DNA of 45,659 nucleotides from UBA817 sp049889215 (GCA_049889215.1 JBMHDV010000014.1:1-45659), one strand, 5' to 3'; shown: positions 36,762 through 44,710, counted from the stretch's first letter. The notes: generated from the sequence alone by a model not told the origin. A program made the numbers and translations.

Positions 36762-37286
36762 ATGAAAGAGGGGGTAAAAAACAGTTTATTTTGGGTGGTA
36801 TCAATTCTATTGTTTACATGCCCATTTATTTTTCACTTTTTAGATACGGTGCAACCAAAAACATCAATGATTTCAGTTGAGCAATCGCCACAAAATATAA
36901 AACAGCAAGGGGTACTTGTGCATGTGGTTGGAGCCGTGGATAATCCAGGTGTTTATACCGTTCAACCTGGAACTAAAGTTGTTGAATTGATTCAAGCCTT
37001 ACAGTTATTACCACATGCCAAATTAGATCATCTTAATCTAGCGAAAACATTAAAAGATGGTCAAAAAATTGTAATCAAAGAAAATCAGCTGGGGTCTAAT
37101 GATAAAATTAATGTTAATTTCGCTACAAAAAAACAACTCATGAGTTTGCCTGGTATTGGCCAAGCATCGGCACAAACAATTATAGAGTATCGCCAGCGAG
37201 TAGGGGTTATTCAAACTATCGGTGAAGTCGAATTGGTTTTAGGTAAAGCTAAGTTGAAAAAAATAAAGAAGAAAATCCAGTTTTAA
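36762..37286 (+). CDS. comEA: ComEA-like DNA-binding competence protein
   Basis: A 174-residue protein with an N-terminal membrane anchor (about residues 8-28), an SLBB-type segment (VHVVGAVDNPGVYTVQPGTK, about 52-72) and a C-terminal helix-hairpin-helix DNA-binding domain with the signature INVNFATKKQLMSLPGIG. This is the architecture of ComEA in Gram-positive bacteria, which binds incoming DNA outside the membrane during transformation; many proteobacterial ComEA are shorter and lack the SLBB part. The Lys-rich tail (LKKIKKKIQF) may assist DNA binding. It overlaps the convergent small ORF by four bases. Confidence 0.8.
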   Translation: MKEGVKNSLFWVVSILLFTCPFIFHFLDTVQPKTSMISVEQSPQNIKQQGVLVHVVGAVDNPGVYTVQPGTKVVELIQALQLLPHAKLDHLNLAKTLKDGQKIVIKENQLGSNDKINVNFATKKQLMSLPGIGQASAQTIIEYRQRVGVIQTIGEVELVLGKAKLKKIKKKIQF

Positions 37287-37492
37287 CTAACTTTTTGAAT
37301 ACTAATGGTGTCTTGATCAATAATCACATCAAACGATTTATTTTTCCAATCCGCTAACGGTAAACCCAGGTCTGGGTCAGTTGGATCTACTGGGTGGTTA
37401 ATTGGGATCACCAACGCCCCAATTCGGATATTCTTTTTAGGAACAAAGTGTGAACCAACTTCGTCAAATAAGTCACTAAATGTTAATTTCAT
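37283..37492 (-). CDS. Hypothetical small protein (69 aa)
   Basis: The likely start is the ATG at 37492 (MKLTFSDLFDEVG); the frame continues upstream without a better start. The protein is soluble, with a conserved-looking HPVDPTDPDLGLPL middle and a beta-strand-like end. No family recognised. The ATG lies six bases after a TATACT box with TTGGCT 18 bases further up, and no Shine-Dalgarno sequence is seen, so the message may be leaderless. Confidence 0.5.
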   Translation of the reverse strand: MKLTFSDLFDEVGSHFVPKKNIRIGALVIPINHPVDPTDPDLGLPLADWKNKSFDVIIDQDTISIQKVS

Positions 37493-37498
37493 AATGAA

Positions 37499-37528
37499 AG
37501 TATAGCAGGGGTACTCAACAGAAGCCAA
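37499..37528 (-). promoter_or_regulatory. Candidate promoter for the 69-aa ORF, possibly leaderless
   Basis: On the minus strand TTGGCT (37528-37523) and TATACT (37504-37499) are separated by 18 bases. The ATG at 37492 begins six bases after the -10 box, about where transcription should start. Confidence 0.4.
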
Positions 37529-37625
37529 AATAAGAGAAGGTTCCATTTTTTCAAGTTAGGCATTTGTAGAGGAGGGAGTATAACAGCGTTATTCGACCGA
37601 AACTAAAATGTCAAAATTGGAAAAA

Positions 37626-37701
37626 TGGTGGGCGATGCAAGGCTCGAACTTGCGACCCCATCCTTGTAAGGGATGTGCTCTCCCAACTGAGCTAATCGCC
37701 C
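37626..37701 (-). tRNA. tRNA-Val (anticodon TAC)
   Basis: A 76-base cloverleaf: acceptor GGGCGAT with ATCGCCC, D-arm TAGCTCAGTTGGGAGAGC, anticodon stem CATCC/GGATG with loop CTTACAA (anticodon TAC), T-loop TTCGAGC, discriminator A and encoded CCA. Confidence 0.97.
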
Positions 37702-37780
37702 CACGCATTAAAAGCATATCATGTGATTTTTTCATTGTCTATCTCCAAAAGTTCATTCCAATTTAGTGTATGATTAGAGC

Positions 37781-38170
37781 ATGTCCCAATGTCATTGTGG
37801 TCAATCCAAAGAACTAAATAGGTGTTGCTTACCCATTATTAACGGTAAAAAAATTGCTCAAACGGCACTAGAACTAATGCGATCAAGGTTTTCTGCATAT
37901 GTTGAAAACCACTTTGAGTATTTGAATCAAACCGTCATTGGTGAAGCTGCAACAGCTGTTGGTGATTATGATTCGAGCATCATTTGGGAACAGCTAGTAA
38001 TATGTCGCGTGTTAAATGGTGAGGCCCATCATAATGTCGGCACAGTCGAATTCAAGGCATTTTACAGGACGCCCAATAATACTCGCCATATGTTATGGGA
38101 AGAGAGTCAATTTAAAAAGCAGCAAGGAAAATGGTTTTATGAAGCCGGAGTTATTCTTCATGAACACTAA
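37781..38170 (+). CDS. YchJ/UPF0225-like protein with N-terminal Cys motif
   Basis: A 129-residue protein starting MSQCHCGQSKELNRCC, the SEC-C-like zinc-binding motif of the YchJ family, followed by an NTF2-like part with LMRSRFSAYVENHFEYL, a stretch typical of YchJ. The second C-terminal SEC-C motif found in longer members is absent. Function in the family is not established. Its last 11 bases overlap the start of the lipid kinase gene. A TATGAT box ends six bases before the ATG and no Shine-Dalgarno sequence is seen. Confidence 0.8.
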   Translation: MSQCHCGQSKELNRCCLPIINGKKIAQTALELMRSRFSAYVENHFEYLNQTVIGEAATAVGDYDSSIIWEQLVICRVLNGEAHHNVGTVEFKAFYRTPNNTRHMLWEESQFKKQQGKWFYEAGVILHEH

Positions 38171-39107
38171 AGTAAGTCGCGTATTTGTTATTTTAAACCC
38201 GAATTCAGGACAATTGAAACCTTGGTTTCGTTGGATAAATCGATTATTTGGCTGGAGTAAAATTAAACGCTATGAGTCGCCCAAAATTGCAGCTGAACAA
38301 ATTAAGGCAATATTTGAATCTAATCATATAAATTGTGTTGTTGAATTAACAAAAGACGCCGGTGATGCAACCCGTTTAGCCAAGCATGTTGTCGAAACTC
38401 AATCCGCAGATACAGTTGTTGCTGTTGGTGGTGATGGGACCATTAACGAAGTGATTAATGGATTGGTCGGCTCCAACATAAAGTTGGGTGTCATACCGTA
38501 TGGAACAGCCAATGTTTTTGGCATATCGTTCGGTTTACCAACGGATGTGGTATCAGCCACCGAGCGAATTATCAATGGCAAAATTAAAGCAATAGATGTT
38601 GGATCTGTGAACAACCATTATTTTGTTTGCATGGCTGGGGTTGGATTTGATGCATACATCATAAAAAAAGCAGAACAATCACTCAAAAAAACAATAGGGG
38701 CACTAAGTTATGTTTTTACTGCAGTTTGGGAATACTTGCGTTATCGATTTCATCCGATACTATTCAAAGTCGATAATCATCAAAAAACATATAAGGGGTA
38801 TTTTTTGGTGATTTCTAACACAAAATATTATGGTGGAAAATATGTGATTTCAAATGATGCTGAGGTGGATGATGGGAAATTGGATATTTGCCTTATAAAA
38901 CATCATGGATTATTAAATATTCTCATTTGTGGGGTACAAATGGCATTGGGTAAATTGAATTTAAACCATCAGGTAGAGATTATCCAATGCTCATCTATTC
39001 GAATTCGAGGATTTGGCCGTCATCGAATCCATTGTGATGCTGAGTATGTAGGACATACTCCAGCGGAGATTAAAGTTCACCATAAAGCCCTATCAATCAT
39101 TCACTAA
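38160..39107 (+). CDS. Diacylglycerol/lipid kinase of the DgkB/YegS family
   Basis: 315 residues from the ATG at 38160, which has a GGAG site nine bases upstream inside the preceding gene; an in-frame extension to 38016 lies wholly in that gene. The DAGK catalytic motif is present: VILNPNSG, then VVAVGGDGTINEVINGL and GVIPYGTANVFG, followed by the beta-rich C-terminal domain with MAGVGFDAYI and DDGKLDICLI. Such enzymes phosphorylate diacylglycerol, sphingosine or phosphatidylglycerol at the membrane; the substrate here cannot be told. Confidence 0.88.
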   Translation: MNTKVSRVFVILNPNSGQLKPWFRWINRLFGWSKIKRYESPKIAAEQIKAIFESNHINCVVELTKDAGDATRLAKHVVETQSADTVVAVGGDGTINEVINGLVGSNIKLGVIPYGTANVFGISFGLPTDVVSATERIINGKIKAIDVGSVNNHYFVCMAGVGFDAYIIKKAEQSLKKTIGALSYVFTAVWEYLRYRFHPILFKVDNHQKTYKGYFLVISNTKYYGGKYVISNDAEVDDGKLDICLIKHHGLLNILICGVQMALGKLNLNHQVEIIQCSSIRIRGFGRHRIHCDAEYVGHTPAEIKVHHKALSIIH

Positions 39108-39117
39108 AAGACTCAAC

Positions 39118-39146
39118 TTACGTTAAGCGTTGAATTCTGTTAAACT
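39118..39146 (+). promoter_or_regulatory. Candidate ilvC promoter
   Basis: TTACGT (39118-39123) and TAAACT (39141-39146) with a 17-base spacer lie 20 bases upstream of the ilvC ATG at 39166, between the lipid kinase stop and ilvC. Confidence 0.4.
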
Positions 39147-39165
39147 AGCTCAAAAGGAGAATTTT

Positions 39166-40188
39166 ATGAGTTTATCAATTTTTTATGATGCTGATTGCGA
39201 TTTAAATTTAATTAAAGATAAGAAAATAGTAATTGTTGGCTACGGATCCCAAGGTCATGCCCATGCACTTAATTTAAAAGACAGTGGTTGTAGCAACATT
39301 ACCATTGGTTTACGTGCAAGTTCAGCAAGCGCTGACAGAGCTAGAACCGCTGGGTTTAATGTTGAAGAGCCTGTAGAAGCCGTTAAGGATGCTGATATTG
39401 TCATGATCTTAGCACCAGATGAATATCAAGCAGATATTTATAAAGCCATTGAAAGTAACATTAAAAATGGGGCTGCCTTAGCGTTTGCTCACGGCTTAAA
39501 TGTTCATTTTAACTTAATCGAAGCACGTGCTGATTTGGATGTCTTTATGACTGCGCCAAAGGGCCCAGGTCACACAGTTCGAAGTGAATATCTTAAAGGT
39601 GCAGGTGTTCCTTGTTTAATTGCTGTCGCACAAGATGCAACTGGAAATGCTAAGAATTTAGCGTTGGCATGGGCATCAGGTGTTGGTGGTGGTCGATCAG
39701 GTATTATTGAGACCACATTTAAAGATGAGTGTGAAACTGACCTATTTGGTGAGCAAGCTGTGCTTTGCGGTGGTGTTACGGCATTAATGCAAGCAGGCTT
39801 TGAAACGTTGGTTGAAGCAGGATACCCACCAGAAATGGCATATTTTGAGTGTTTACATGAAATGAAGTTAATTGTTGATTTAGTATATGAAGGTGGTATG
39901 GCGAATATGAGATATTCCATCTCTAATACTGCTGAGTATGGCGACTATCATACAGGGCCTCAAATCATTACAGCGGAGACAAAGGCTGCAATGAAGAAAT
40001 GCTTAGAAAAAATTCAGTCTGGTCAATTCACAAAAGAATTTATTGAAGATAGTAAAAATGGCGCAACTCAATTAAAGTCATGGCGTAAAGCTGGCGCAGA
40101 ACATCAGCTTGAAGATGTTGGTGCTAAGTTACGTGGTTTAATGCCATGGATCAAAGAAAACCAATTGGTTAGCGAAGCTAAATCTTAA
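39166..40188 (+). CDS. ilvC: Ketol-acid reductoisomerase, class I
   Basis: 340 residues from the ATG at 39166, chosen for its AAGGAG site (39153-39158). The NADPH-binding Rossmann motif is GYGSQGHAHALNLKDSG; catalytic-domain motifs include APKGPGHTVRSEY, GGGRSGIIETTFKDECETDLFGEQAVLCGG and NTAEYGDY. The length is that of the short class I enzymes. It catalyses the second step of valine and isoleucine synthesis. No ilvB, ilvN or ilvD is in the window, so the pathway genes are dispersed or absent. Confidence 0.96.
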   Translation: MSLSIFYDADCDLNLIKDKKIVIVGYGSQGHAHALNLKDSGCSNITIGLRASSASADRARTAGFNVEEPVEAVKDADIVMILAPDEYQADIYKAIESNIKNGAALAFAHGLNVHFNLIEARADLDVFMTAPKGPGHTVRSEYLKGAGVPCLIAVAQDATGNAKNLALAWASGVGGGRSGIIETTFKDECETDLFGEQAVLCGGVTALMQAGFETLVEAGYPPEMAYFECLHEMKLIVDLVYEGGMANMRYSISNTAEYGDYHTGPQIITAETKAAMKKCLEKIQSGQFTKEFIEDSKNGATQLKSWRKAGAEHQLEDVGAKLRGLMPWIKENQLVSEAKS

Positions 40189-40216
40189 GATAAATTGAAT
40201 CAAAATAGTTGATATT

Positions 40217-40242
40217 AAAAAGCCCCAAATTGGGGCTTTTTT
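40217..40242. terminator. Bidirectional rho-independent terminator
   Basis: AAAAAGCCCCAA...TTGGGGCTTTTTT forms a GC-rich hairpin flanked by A and T tracts, between convergent ilvC (plus) and the trypsin-like gene (minus, ending at 40246). Confidence 0.9.
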
Positions 40243-40245
40243 AGT

Positions 40246-41235
40246 TTAAACAATGCTGACCACATTTTTATTGGGCATTTTTTGGCGGATTGAAATGGGT
40301 TCCTTTTTCTCCCCCACAACGTCTTTTGCTTTTGGATTCTGAGAGTATAAATAAAAAAGACTCAAAACCAATGTAGCTAAGCCAAGAATAATAACCAAAT
40401 GCATTCTCTCATTCAGAAGAATTAAAGACACTTTTTTATCCAAATTAGAAATCATATCATTAAGCTCGGTCGTATTCTCCAATTTTGTGAAAGAAAATGA
40501 TGATATGACATCATTTGTACTGATGGAGTTATTTGTACTGATGGAGTTCCATCCTTGACAAGTAACCCCAACCAAATATCGGCTCCCGTTAATATTACAC
40601 AGTAACGGCCCACCAGAGTCGCCATTAACGATAAACTCAGACAGTTTTATGTTTTTAGCTTTAATAATTACGCTTTTATCGGTGACCTTGTAGCTGGCGT
40701 GACCTCGCCCACTAACTTTTATTGCATCATCAACTTTACGCTTACTGTTATAATCATATTTCCAATACGTACCACTTCCATGAATCTCACAGTTTTGATT
40801 GATTTTTGGTAGAGTGGAAAATATATTATTTTTTGGAAGTGCAACAATTTTTTTACGAATGGCATCATTTGGCACATCTAACCTAAGTGAAGAAATACGA
40901 ATATCTGTTTTATAGGTATCGGCTTTCTTGTTTAACCAAGTTTCTTTTTTTACAGATGCTAGAACAGTTGCTTTTGCATTGTCATAATGGGGAACTATGA
41001 GTCGGTTTTCTTTATCTAAACATTTAACATGAGCTGCGGATAAAATAGTCAACAATTGTTTCTGCTCATCCCAATCGATTACTGTTCCGGACCCACACGT
41101 AACGCCGTTATTTCGTTTAAATCCGAGCATAGCGGGGTGCGCTGTTGTTAATGGGCCATTATTTGAACTTGCAATCCCATTGCAAGATGACGCCATACCC
41201 AAAAAAAACATACCAAATGTTTTTAAGCTTTTCAT
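40246..41235 (-). CDS. Membrane-anchored trypsin-like serine protease
   Basis: A 329-residue protein. A signal peptide (residues about 1-22; a Cys at 18 leaves a weak lipobox possible) is followed by an S1-type protease domain with His69 in LSAAHVKC, Asp111 in YKTDIRISSL and Ser207 in VNGDSGGPLLC. A transmembrane helix at about 279-297 leaves a basic cytoplasmic tail of some 30 residues, so the protease faces the periplasm. Several Cys suggest disulfides. Residues 230-241 are two copies of NSISTN encoded by an exact 18-base tandem repeat. The role is unknown; it is not DegP-like, as there is no PDZ domain. Confidence 0.8.
   Translation of the reverse strand: MKSLKTFGMFFLGMASSCNGIASSNNGPLTTAHPAMLGFKRNNGVTCGSGTVIDWDEQKQLLTILSAAHVKCLDKENRLIVPHYDNAKATVLASVKKETWLNKKADTYKTDIRISSLRLDVPNDAIRKKIVALPKNNIFSTLPKINQNCEIHGSGTYWKYDYNSKRKVDDAIKVSGRGHASYKVTDKSVIIKAKNIKLSEFIVNGDSGGPLLCNINGSRYLVGVTCQGWNSISTNNSISTNDVISSFSFTKLENTTELNDMISNLDKKVSLILLNERMHLVIILGLATLVLSLFYLYSQNPKAKDVVGEKKEPISIRQKMPNKNVVSIV
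40513..40548. repeat. 18-bp perfect tandem duplication in the protease gene
   Basis: ATTTGTACTGATGGAGTT occurs twice back to back (40513-40530 and 40531-40548). It adds six residues in frame in the protease after the SGGP active-site region. Confidence 0.95.
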
Positions 41236-41286
41236 GCTAAATATCGTGGTTTACGCTCAAATAATTTCAGGTTTATTACATAGATA

Positions 41287-41297
41287 ACAATGATTGT
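41287..41297. promoter_or_regulatory. Inverted repeat, candidate operator of the zinc operon
   Basis: ACAAT-G-ATTGT is a perfect palindrome around one central base, extended by a further matched pair outside (T41285/A41299). It lies in the 94-base gap between the divergent protease gene and the zinc-uptake genes, 33 bases before the first likely ATG. Zur- and Fur-family repressors bind AT-rich palindromes in such places, but the match to known boxes is only partial. Confidence 0.35.
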
Positions 41298-41329
41298 CAC
41301 AAATCAATCATTCACTTAAACTATGGTTA

Positions 41330-41599
41330 ATGCCTGCTTTTAAACAGTTAATTATTATTGTCATTGCATTGGCTATATTCATGCCAAACACGCATGTCCA
41401 TTTAGATTTTGATCATGATAATCATCAAGAATGCAGTATGTGTCAGACTCATTTGGAATCAGCTGTTATAAGTAATAATCGTCCTACTATTGAGTTTAAT
41501 TTAGATAAGGAATCTATAGCTATCCAAACTGAATACAAAACTAGATACAGTTCTTTACATTTACGATTATCACGAGCGCCACCAACATATATCATTTAA
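41330..41599 (+). CDS. Small exported His/Cys-containing protein, zinc operon
   Basis: About 89 residues from the ATG at 41330; an in-frame TTG at 41294 would add 12. It has a hydrophobic N-terminal segment (signal peptide or anchor) followed by NTHVHLDFDHDNHQECSMCQTH, a dense group of His, Asp and a CxxC pair that looks like a metal site. It resembles small His/Cys proteins found beside bacterial metal-uptake genes, though I cannot name a family with certainty. It is followed after 28 bases by the outer-membrane barrel and ZnuA/ZnuB, so a periplasmic zinc-carrying or sensing role is plausible. Confidence 0.6.
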   Translation: MPAFKQLIIIVIALAIFMPNTHVHLDFDHDNHQECSMCQTHLESAVISNNRPTIEFNLDKESIAIQTEYKTRYSSLHLRLSRAPPTYII

Positions 41600-41627
41600 A
41601 TCATCAACTAATCTAAAGGCGGAAAAT

Positions 41628-42677
41628 ATGAAAAAATTAGCATTATTAATCGCATGTTTAAGTGTAATTGGACATGCTCAGACAAAAAAAGTAACGGATT
41701 TACCAGACATTTCGATCATTGGAAATATGATTGCAACTAGTACAGAGACAAATAAATCAATGGATGTCAGTGAAATTGAATTTTCTTTCCAGCATTACCT
41801 TTATCCTTCTGTTAAAGCGGATGTATTTGTTGGATTGCATAAGGAGTCCAATGGCCAACGAAAAATTGAACTCGAAGAAGGGTATGTGACATTCTTAGAT
41901 ACATTTAGCGTATTAGCTCCAAATTTAGGATTGCCATCAGGTTTGGGAACAATCGTTGGTAAAAAGTTAATTGGCATTGGAAAAATTAATGCATTGCATC
42001 CTGAGCAATGGGAATTTACGGATCGTCCGTTAGCTATAAAGCAATTTTTTGGTCAAGACCATGGGTTAAGTGCTGAAGGTATTCAGTTCTCTTACTTACT
42101 ACCAGTGCCATTCTTTTCACAGATTGAGTGGGGGTATTGGACACCTAGTGCACACGAAGAAGTGGCGGGCCAATCGCATGGTATTGAATATGAAAATCGT
42201 TTAATTAGCACTCGTTTATGGAACAGTTTTGCAATTTCAAGAAATCAAGAGCTCCAATTAGGGTTTAATTATTTGCAGGGAAATCCTTCAGCAAGTTCAA
42301 AAAATGATAAACAAACATTAATGGGTACCGACATTACATTTAATCAAGCCATTGGTGATCAGTTACTTAAACTTCAAGGTGAAATATATCGAGTTGAATA
42401 TGGCGAAGAGGGTGAAGCTGCTGAGAAGCAGTCTGGAAGTTATGTATCGGCAACTTATGATATTACAAAAGCCATTCAAGCTGGTATTCGCTATGACCAA
42501 TTAGGTAAACATGGTGATGAAGGCCAAGAAATTAAACAGCTGGCCTATATGTTAACCCGTCAATTAACTGAAACATCTAAGTTTCGGTTGCAGTTAAACA
42601 GCGGTGAAAATACAGAAAACACCGTTTATGCACAATTTATTTTTGGCATGGGGCCACATTCCCATGTACTTCAATAA
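41628..42677 (+). CDS. Outer-membrane beta-barrel protein of the zinc operon
   Basis: A 349-residue protein with a signal peptide (MKKLALLIACLSVIGHAQ) and alternating hydrophobic/polar strands throughout, such as VKADVFVGLH, TRLWNSFAISRNQELQLGFNYL and SYVSATYDITKAIQAGIRYDQ. It finishes with a barrel-like strand and the His-containing tail GPHSHVLQ. An AGGCGG-type ribosome site precedes the ATG. It is not TonB-dependent: no plug domain or TonB box is seen. The end overlaps the znuA start by 14 bases. Outer-membrane zinc entry is inferred from context. Confidence 0.75.
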   Translation: MKKLALLIACLSVIGHAQTKKVTDLPDISIIGNMIATSTETNKSMDVSEIEFSFQHYLYPSVKADVFVGLHKESNGQRKIELEEGYVTFLDTFSVLAPNLGLPSGLGTIVGKKLIGIGKINALHPEQWEFTDRPLAIKQFFGQDHGLSAEGIQFSYLLPVPFFSQIEWGYWTPSAHEEVAGQSHGIEYENRLISTRLWNSFAISRNQELQLGFNYLQGNPSASSKNDKQTLMGTDITFNQAIGDQLLKLQGEIYRVEYGEEGEAAEKQSGSYVSATYDITKAIQAGIRYDQLGKHGDEGQEIKQLAYMLTRQLTETSKFRLQLNSGENTENTVYAQFIFGMGPHSHVLQ

Positions 42678-43572
42678 GCTAACATTTGCTATTATTTTGT
42701 GTTGTTTCTTGTGGGGGGGCAACACAATCAATGCTAAAGACAAGGTTAAAATTGTTACAGTAAACGATGATTTTGCATCAATAGCAAAGGCTGTTGGTGG
42801 AGATCATGTCGTTATTTATTCACTGGTTAATGGTAGTCGAAATATGCATGACATTAAACCCAAGCCATCCATGGTCGTAAATTTCAAAGGTGCGGATATG
42901 TTAATTCGATTGGGTATGAGCCAGGATGCATGGGTAGATGGCTTGATTTTAGTGGCTCGCAATTCAAAACTATTTCCTGGTCAAGTGGGGTATTTGGATG
43001 CGTCTGAAAATATTCAAAAATTAGAAGTCCCAACCGCTGATATTGATGGTAGTCAGGGCGATATCCACATTGAAGGTAACCCACATTACTGGTTAAATCC
43101 TAAAAACGGTATTGTTATTGCAAACAGCATATATGAACGATTGATTAAAATAGATTCAAAAAATCAAACGGCCTATTCAAAAAATCTTGCTAAGTTTACA
43201 GCCAACATTGAGCAAAAAATGATTGGTTGGCAACGTCAGTTACAAACAATAAAAACAGCTCAATTTCTAACATATCATGGTGTATGGTCATATTTTTTTG
43301 ATGCATTTGGACTCACCAGTGCAGGAACCATGGAAATGTTTCCAGGCGTACCACCAACTGTAAATCATTTGAAGACATTAAAAAATAAAGTCAAATCATC
43401 ACAGCATAAAACAATAGTGGTAATGGCTAATTTTTACCCAAAAACCATTGGCCAATCATTTGCAACAGATATAGATGCTGAGTTTAAATACCTTGCAACC
43501 AATGTTGGTGATAATAACATCGATACATACATTCAGCTGTTTGATTATTTGGTCATGGAGATGACAAAATGA
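42664..43572 (+). CDS. znuA: Zinc/manganese ABC transporter substrate-binding protein (ZnuA-like)
   Basis: About 302 residues from the ATG at 42664, which begins the signal peptide (MYFNKLTFAIILCCFLWGG) inside the end of the barrel gene. It belongs to the A-1 cluster of metal-binding proteins: candidate ligands are His in NMHDIKPKPS, His in GNPHYWLNP (family DPHxWLDP), His in LTYHGVWSYFFDAFGL and an acidic residue near DAEFKYL. The His-rich loop typical of enterobacterial ZnuA is absent, so zinc versus manganese cannot be settled by this protein alone. Its stop overlaps the permease start as ATGA. Confidence 0.85.
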   Translation: MYFNKLTFAIILCCFLWGGNTINAKDKVKIVTVNDDFASIAKAVGGDHVVIYSLVNGSRNMHDIKPKPSMVVNFKGADMLIRLGMSQDAWVDGLILVARNSKLFPGQVGYLDASENIQKLEVPTADIDGSQGDIHIEGNPHYWLNPKNGIVIANSIYERLIKIDSKNQTAYSKNLAKFTANIEQKMIGWQRQLQTIKTAQFLTYHGVWSYFFDAFGLTSAGTMEMFPGVPPTVNHLKTLKNKVKSSQHKTIVVMANFYPKTIGQSFATDIDAEFKYLATNVGDNNIDTYIQLFDYLVMEMTK

Positions 43573-44342
43573 TTGAGTTAATTATTTGGCCATTCATTGC
43601 TTGTTTGGCGTTGGTATTCATCCATGGTTATTTTGGTGCCTTTGTTTTAAGACGCGGCATTATATTTATCGATTTGGCACTCGCACAGTGGGCAGCCTTG
43701 GGATATTTGGTGGGGCATTGGATGGGTGTTGAATCTCCAATTGCTCTATTTTTATGTGGGTTTGGACTTACATTGGTTGCCTCATTAATTTTGGTTGGGT
43801 TAAAGCCATTTTATGAAAAAGTAAATCAGCAAGAAGCTTCTATTGGCGTTGTCTACATATTAGCAACAACTCTTGCAACAGCATTAATCTCAACGACAGG
43901 TTTGGACGGTCACCATTTAAAAGAGATGTTATCGGGCCATTTATTGTTTGTTCAGCCAACAGAGGTGCTGTCTGCAATGGTATTATACGCCACCATTGCG
44001 GTCATATTATTTAAAATTCAAGGTGCAGTATTAAGCAATTCATCGCGTTGGTCGGACATTGCTTTTTATGCGTTATTTGGGTTAGTGGTAACGTCATCCG
44101 TTAAAATGGTTGGTATTTTACTTGTATTTTCGTTTTTAGTCATTCCATTATTAACCGTTCGGTTATCCTTTACGGATGTAAAGCAGCAGGTCGTGTCTGC
44201 CTGGGTGGTAGGTATTGGAGGCGCGAGTGCGGGAATCGCATTGGCGATTCCCTTAGATATTCCACTTAGTTTAAGCATCATATTGGTGTATATGTTACTC
44301 TTTTTTGGTAACGTTATACGTTGTTATTACTTGGATCACTAG
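43569..44342 (+). CDS. znuB: Zinc/manganese ABC transporter permease (ZnuB-like)
   Basis: A 257-residue ABC-3 family permease with about eight hydrophobic helices. Typical features are the start FIHGYFGAFVLRRGIIFIDLALAQWAALG, the EASIGVVY motif that contacts the ATPase and the GILLVFSFLVIPLLTVRL helix. It would move the metal delivered by ZnuA across the inner membrane. No ATP-binding subunit (ZnuC) follows; the next 220 bases hold only a possible tiny ORF and a tRNA on the opposite strand. Confidence 0.88.
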   Translation: MIELIIWPFIACLALVFIHGYFGAFVLRRGIIFIDLALAQWAALGYLVGHWMGVESPIALFLCGFGLTLVASLILVGLKPFYEKVNQQEASIGVVYILATTLATALISTTGLDGHHLKEMLSGHLLFVQPTEVLSAMVLYATIAVILFKIQGAVLSNSSRWSDIAFYALFGLVVTSSVKMVGILLVFSFLVIPLLTVRLSFTDVKQQVVSAWVVGIGGASAGIALAIPLDIPLSLSIILVYMLLFFGNVIRCYYLDH

Positions 44343-44493
44343 TGCCAGGTTGCACCTCATCAAGTTGCTGTAACTCTATGTGGGGCCGTTGTCTCACGTC
44401 AGCGGATTTGCATTTTTTGTATCCATATTTTAGACCGTCAATAAGTATTTTGATAAAGATAACGATGGCAACAACTTCAACGAATTGAGTCAA
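44314..44493 (-). CDS. Possible small membrane protein (59 aa), TTG start
   Basis: On the minus strand a frame begins with TTG at 44493, preceded by AAGGG at a suitable distance, and encodes a single hydrophobic helix (FVEVVAIVIFIKILIDGL) followed by a polar tail. It ends inside the 3' end of znuB. There is no ATG in frame and no family recognised, so it may be a chance frame. Apart from it and the tRNA-Arg, I see nothing in 44343-44565. Confidence 0.3.
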   Translation of the reverse strand: MTQFVEVVAIVIFIKILIDGLKYGYKKCKSADVRQRPHIELQQLDEVQPGTSDPSNNNV

Positions 44494-44565
44494 ATTCAGA
44501 CCCTTTGTTTCATCATGAGTTCTTCCGCGAAGGCTCCCATGTTCGCTGTCAGTAATTTGAGTAAA

Positions 44566-44642
<77 letters not shown>

Positions 44643-44683
44643 AACAGAAATATAATACCAATAAATAATAAAAAGTTCGATAG

Positions 44684-44700
44684 TCTATCCAGCTGAGCTA
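44684..44700 (-). repeat. tRNA-Arg fragment (D-arm remnant)
   Basis: TCTATCCAGCTGAGCTA at 44684-44700 repeats exactly 44619-44635, the D-arm region of the neighbouring tRNA-Arg gene, in the same orientation. The rest of a tRNA is missing, so this is a remnant of a duplicated tRNA or a recombination scar. Confidence 0.85.
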
Positions 44701-44710
44701 AACCTAACCA

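Noticed and set aside
38016..38159. Upstream extension of the lipid kinase
   Set aside because: It lies entirely within the YchJ-like gene in another frame, and the ATG at 38160 fits the family start.
44343..44565. Hidden or truncated znuC after znuB
   Set aside because: No Walker A or ABC signature appears in any frame, and only about 220 bases are available before the tRNA.
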